64,000 nt of DNA from a virus. Each line of letters starts with the position of its first letter. The first letter of the stretch is position 1. A program made the position numbers and the translations under genes. The notes beneath the pieces are model-generated. The model worked only from the letters and a program-made list of their open reading frames with translations. It searched no databases and was not told where the DNA came from. The stretch covers positions 1 to 64,000 of the IMG/VR virus record IMGVR_UViG_3300024950_000032. The stretch is one strand, 5' to 3'. Shown piece by piece: positions 61,867 to 64,000 of this stretch.

Positions 61867-62705
61867 TGAAGCTCTCTGACGTCGCCCGAGCCTTCGACAA
61901 GACGCCGTGCCTGGATGGCTACAGCGGCTTCCGCCTGTTCATGGGCCAGCTGCAGGTGTACGACGGCAACGTGCGCGACAGCGAGACCGCCGAGCGCCGT
62001 GTGCTGTCGGTTGGCCCGCAGGTGGAGATCCCCGCACGACGCGTGATCGCGGTGGACGGCTTGCGCTATATCGTGGGCCGAGGCACGCCCGATGGCTACC
62101 GTGGCGGCGTGATCCGCGTGGGGTACGTGGTCCAGGTTGCCCCGTCGCTCGCACACGTGCAGACGCTGGCGCAGCTGTGCACCGATACGCCAGGATTGCG
62201 GGCGTACTCGAATCGCGTCTGGATCAAGGAAAAGGCCTATACCGAACATGATTCGGTGTTGACTCAGCAGAACAACTTTTACTTCTCCGAGGGTGAGCCC
62301 GTCAGCGAGCAGCAGATCATCACGTTCGAGGGCATCCACAACGTGGCCCGCTCCGTCAACAACGGTGCGAGCGGCGTCCTCAACGTGTTGTGCGATCAGA
62401 TGAAGGGACCCGTCGTCGAGACGGGCACGATCAAGAACGGGGGCTACGATGCAATCTCCGATACCGTGGGTGGCGCTCCATCCGCCGTAAGGGTCGTCCG
62501 AGTCCACTGGCAATCCCTGTTCGCCTACAAGAACCACCTGGCGCCAAAGTTCGGCCCCGGTGACATCCAGGTCGTGATCGCCGCGTCGGTGCTGACCCCG
62601 AAGCCTGGCGCCGAACTCAGCTTGAGCGACGGCACATGGAAGCTCCAATCCTGCCTGCTTGAGGGTGACGTCTACCTCTGCCGGGCGGTGCGCAATGGCC
62701 CGTGA
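61866..62705 (+). CDS. head-closure-like structural protein (279 aa)
   Basis: Beta-rich protein (RFRLFMGQLQVYD-like text, VEIPARRVIAVDGLRYIVGR) in the head-closure position between adaptor and tail-completion genes. It is larger than usual for head-closure proteins, so a related virion protein is possible. Confidence 0.5.
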   Translation: MKLSDVARAFDKTPCLDGYSGFRLFMGQLQVYDGNVRDSETAERRVLSVGPQVEIPARRVIAVDGLRYIVGRGTPDGYRGGVIRVGYVVQVAPSLAHVQTLAQLCTDTPGLRAYSNRVWIKEKAYTEHDSVLTQQNNFYFSEGEPVSEQQIITFEGIHNVARSVNNGASGVLNVLCDQMKGPVVETGTIKNGGYDAISDTVGGAPSAVRVVRVHWQSLFAYKNHLAPKFGPGDIQVVIAASVLTPKPGAELSLSDGTWKLQSCLLEGDVYLCRAVRNGP

Positions 62706-63270
62706 CCTGAAGATAGGTGTGACGCTGGGGTGGAAGGGCGATAGCTTCGACCGTGCGTTTGACGCGCTGACGCAGGAGATCACTGAGACCGTTCGAGGTC
62801 TCAGCGTGCTGATCTGGAACAGCATCCTCATCAAGACCCCCCAGGCTCACGGCACGCTGGTAGCGAGCTGGACCTATTCCATCGGCGCCCCCCACTACGA
62901 CTCGCGTGAGACCGAGGTGGATCTGGCGAGCGGCATGTACCGCTCGCAGCGCCGCGATGCCAACCTGTTGCGGCGCCGGGGCGACCCCCTGGCCATGGCC
63001 ATCGCCAACGCAGCCAGCTCTGGGCGCGATCGCACGTTCGTCTTGGGTGACACCATCTATATCTCGAACGGTGCCGATCACGGTGAGGGCTTCTACGCGG
63101 AAGCGGTGGAGTCGGGGGCCATCAGCCTGCGCGCAGTCAATCTGCCTGGAGCGATGGTGCAGCGCACCTTGGACATGATCGATTCCAGGTTCGGCACCGG
63201 CTACAAGTTCACCCCGGCCAAGGCCAAGGAGCTGAGGTCGCTGACCCTCGGGAGCAGCAATGCAAGTTGA
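62695..63270 (+). CDS. tail-completion / HK97 gp10-like protein (191 aa)
   Basis: Contains AFDALTQEITETVRGLSVLI and IKTPQAHGTLVASWTYSIGA, the pattern of gp10-like tail or neck proteins (a helix, then a PV/PxxxGxLxxS motif). Start ATG 62695 overlaps the preceding gene by 11 nt. Confidence 0.68.
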   Translation: MARDLKIGVTLGWKGDSFDRAFDALTQEITETVRGLSVLIWNSILIKTPQAHGTLVASWTYSIGAPHYDSRETEVDLASGMYRSQRRDANLLRRRGDPLAMAIANAASSGRDRTFVLGDTIYISNGADHGEGFYAEAVESGAISLRAVNLPGAMVQRTLDMIDSRFGTGYKFTPAKAKELRSLTLGSSNAS

Positions 63271-63661
63271 AGTGCGTGACGTCGTCGTCACCCTCGTCGA
63301 TGCGAGCTTCAAGCTCGCGTTCCCCGACATCGAGATGGTCTACGACAACTCGCCGTTCGACTGGAACAACCCGCCAACTCGGTTTGTTCTGTTCGAGGTC
63401 GAGTTCTACGACGGCCACCAGGTCGGGATGTCGCAGCAGCCCAAGACACGCTACTCCGGGTGGGCCTATGTCACGGTGTACGCCAAGGAGGGCACAGGCT
63501 CCAGGGACATGCTTACCATGCTCGACTGGTTCAAGGTCCGACTTGGTTACGTCTATGAGGCGCCGGTCCAGTTCAAGACCCCGGTGCCGATGGGCAGCCG
63601 CGATGTTCGGGGCTGGTACACGCAGCAATTGAAGGTGCCGTTTTACACCGACCCCGCTTGA
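63260..63661 (+). CDS. tail terminator protein (probable)
   Basis: 133 aa, alpha/beta (VYDNSPFDWNNPPTRFVLFE, VTVYAKEGTGSRDMLTMLDW) in the tail-terminator position just before the tail-tube gene. Overlaps the preceding gene by 11 nt. Confidence 0.6.
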   Translation: MQVEVRDVVVTLVDASFKLAFPDIEMVYDNSPFDWNNPPTRFVLFEVEFYDGHQVGMSQQPKTRYSGWAYVTVYAKEGTGSRDMLTMLDWFKVRLGYVYEAPVQFKTPVPMGSRDVRGWYTQQLKVPFYTDPA

Positions 63662-63694
63662 CACCTGGCCCTCGACGTGCGATACCGCTACAAT
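63658..63694 (+). promoter_or_regulatory. possible promoter before the tail-tube gene
   Basis: A perfect TTGACA (63658-63663) overlaps the upstream stop codon; TACAAT (63689-63694) lies 25 nt away, too far for a normal spacer, while 17 nt away there is GATACC. Tentative. Confidence 0.3.
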
Positions 63695-63729
63695 TCGAGT
63701 GACAGAATCTGAAATAAGGAATCCACGCC

Positions 63730-64000
63730 ATGCCAACCTTGTCCGCATCCAACCGCAGCCAGCTTGCGATCAAGCTGGAAGGCGTCTACCCGACGAACTG
63801 GGGCGTCGCCCAGGGCGGTAACGGCAAGTTCATGAACATGACGGGTGAGTCCCTGGACTACACCATCAAGAACGAGCAGTCCAAGCAGATCCGTTCCGAC
63901 CGCCAGGTGCAGGACGTGGTGCAGGTGAGCGCGTCGGCGCAGGGCGGCATCAACTTCGAGCACCAGTACAAGGAATACGACGCGCTGCTGGAAGGTGCGG
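63730..64000 (+). CDS. major tail tube protein (partial, runs off the window)
   Basis: Starts MPTLSASNRSQLAIKLEGVY (ATG 63730, AAGGA upstream) and remains open to the window end (about 90 codons). KFMNMTGESLDYTIKNEQSK matches phage tail-tube proteins. The product forms the long non-contractile tube in siphoviruses. Confidence 0.72.
   Translation, partial: MPTLSASNRSQLAIKLEGVYPTNWGVAQGGNGKFMNMTGESLDYTIKNEQSKQIRSDRQVQDVVQVSASAQGGINFEHQYKEYDALLEGA

Noticed and set aside
1-64000. tRNA genes
   Set aside because: No T-arm/acceptor pattern (such as GTTCGAnTC with matching stems) was found by eye; a covariance-model search would be decisive.

Overview
The window is part of a large, GC-rich tailed-phage genome. 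The order terminase, portal, head protease, decoration protein, capsid, connectors, tail terminator, tail tube fits a siphovirus-like virion. No integrase, CRISPR array, transposase, rRNA or tRNA was recognised, so a lytic lifestyle is the simplest reading. A proteobacterial host is likely from GC content, Shine-Dalgarno leaders and DnaA-box type, but the genus cannot be named from sequence alone.

Layout. Positions 1-44.5 kb carry one leftward (minus strand) arm of about 75 tightly packed genes, mostly joined by ATGA, GTGA or TGATG overlaps. Its distal part (1-24 kb) holds nucleotide metabolism and replication: ThyX, dCMP deaminase, a ParB-like protein, SbcC/SbcD-type nuclease, ATP-dependent ligase, a RecU-like nuclease, a PolA-type polymerase with a fused FEN domain, DksA/TraR finger, a DUF5664 (MazZ-like) protein, a DEDDh exonuclease, a primase-helicase, a SNF2-like helicase, a MazG-like pyrophosphohydrolase, a possible Nmad5 protein and RtcB. 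The proximal part (24-44.5 kb) is mainly small accessory genes. Recognisable ones are a metallopeptidase, a beta-helix/zinc fusion protein, a DUF2325-like protein, a NinX-like protein and a ribbon-helix-helix (RHH) protein.

From 44.5 to 47.3 kb lies a control region. It has perfect DnaA boxes, 9-bp iterons around an AT-rich core, further hairpins and iterons, one Ala-rich gene of unknown role, and an array of GC-rich palindromes. I propose it as a replication origin and/or packaging and transcription-switch region. Both gene arms diverge from it.

From 47.3 kb to the end the genes run rightward: a tandem RHH regulator, an HTH protein, small and large terminase, portal, an unusual cassette of eight beta-rich structural genes, then protease/scaffold, decoration protein, major capsid, connector genes, tail terminator and the start of the tail-tube gene. 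This arm is punctuated by two good rho-independent terminators (50.5 and 61.1 kb), each followed by an extended -10 promoter-like element.

The replication genes form a nearly self-sufficient replisome (PrimPol-helicase, PolA/FEN, ligase, SbcCD, possible SSB) with dNTP supply (ThyX, dCMP deaminase, pyrophosphohydrolases). The late arm builds the head and tail. Unusual points are the Tyr-to-Asn change in polymerase motif B, stop codons that overlap TTGACA boxes, nested in-frame starts, and a terminator directly before a start codon.
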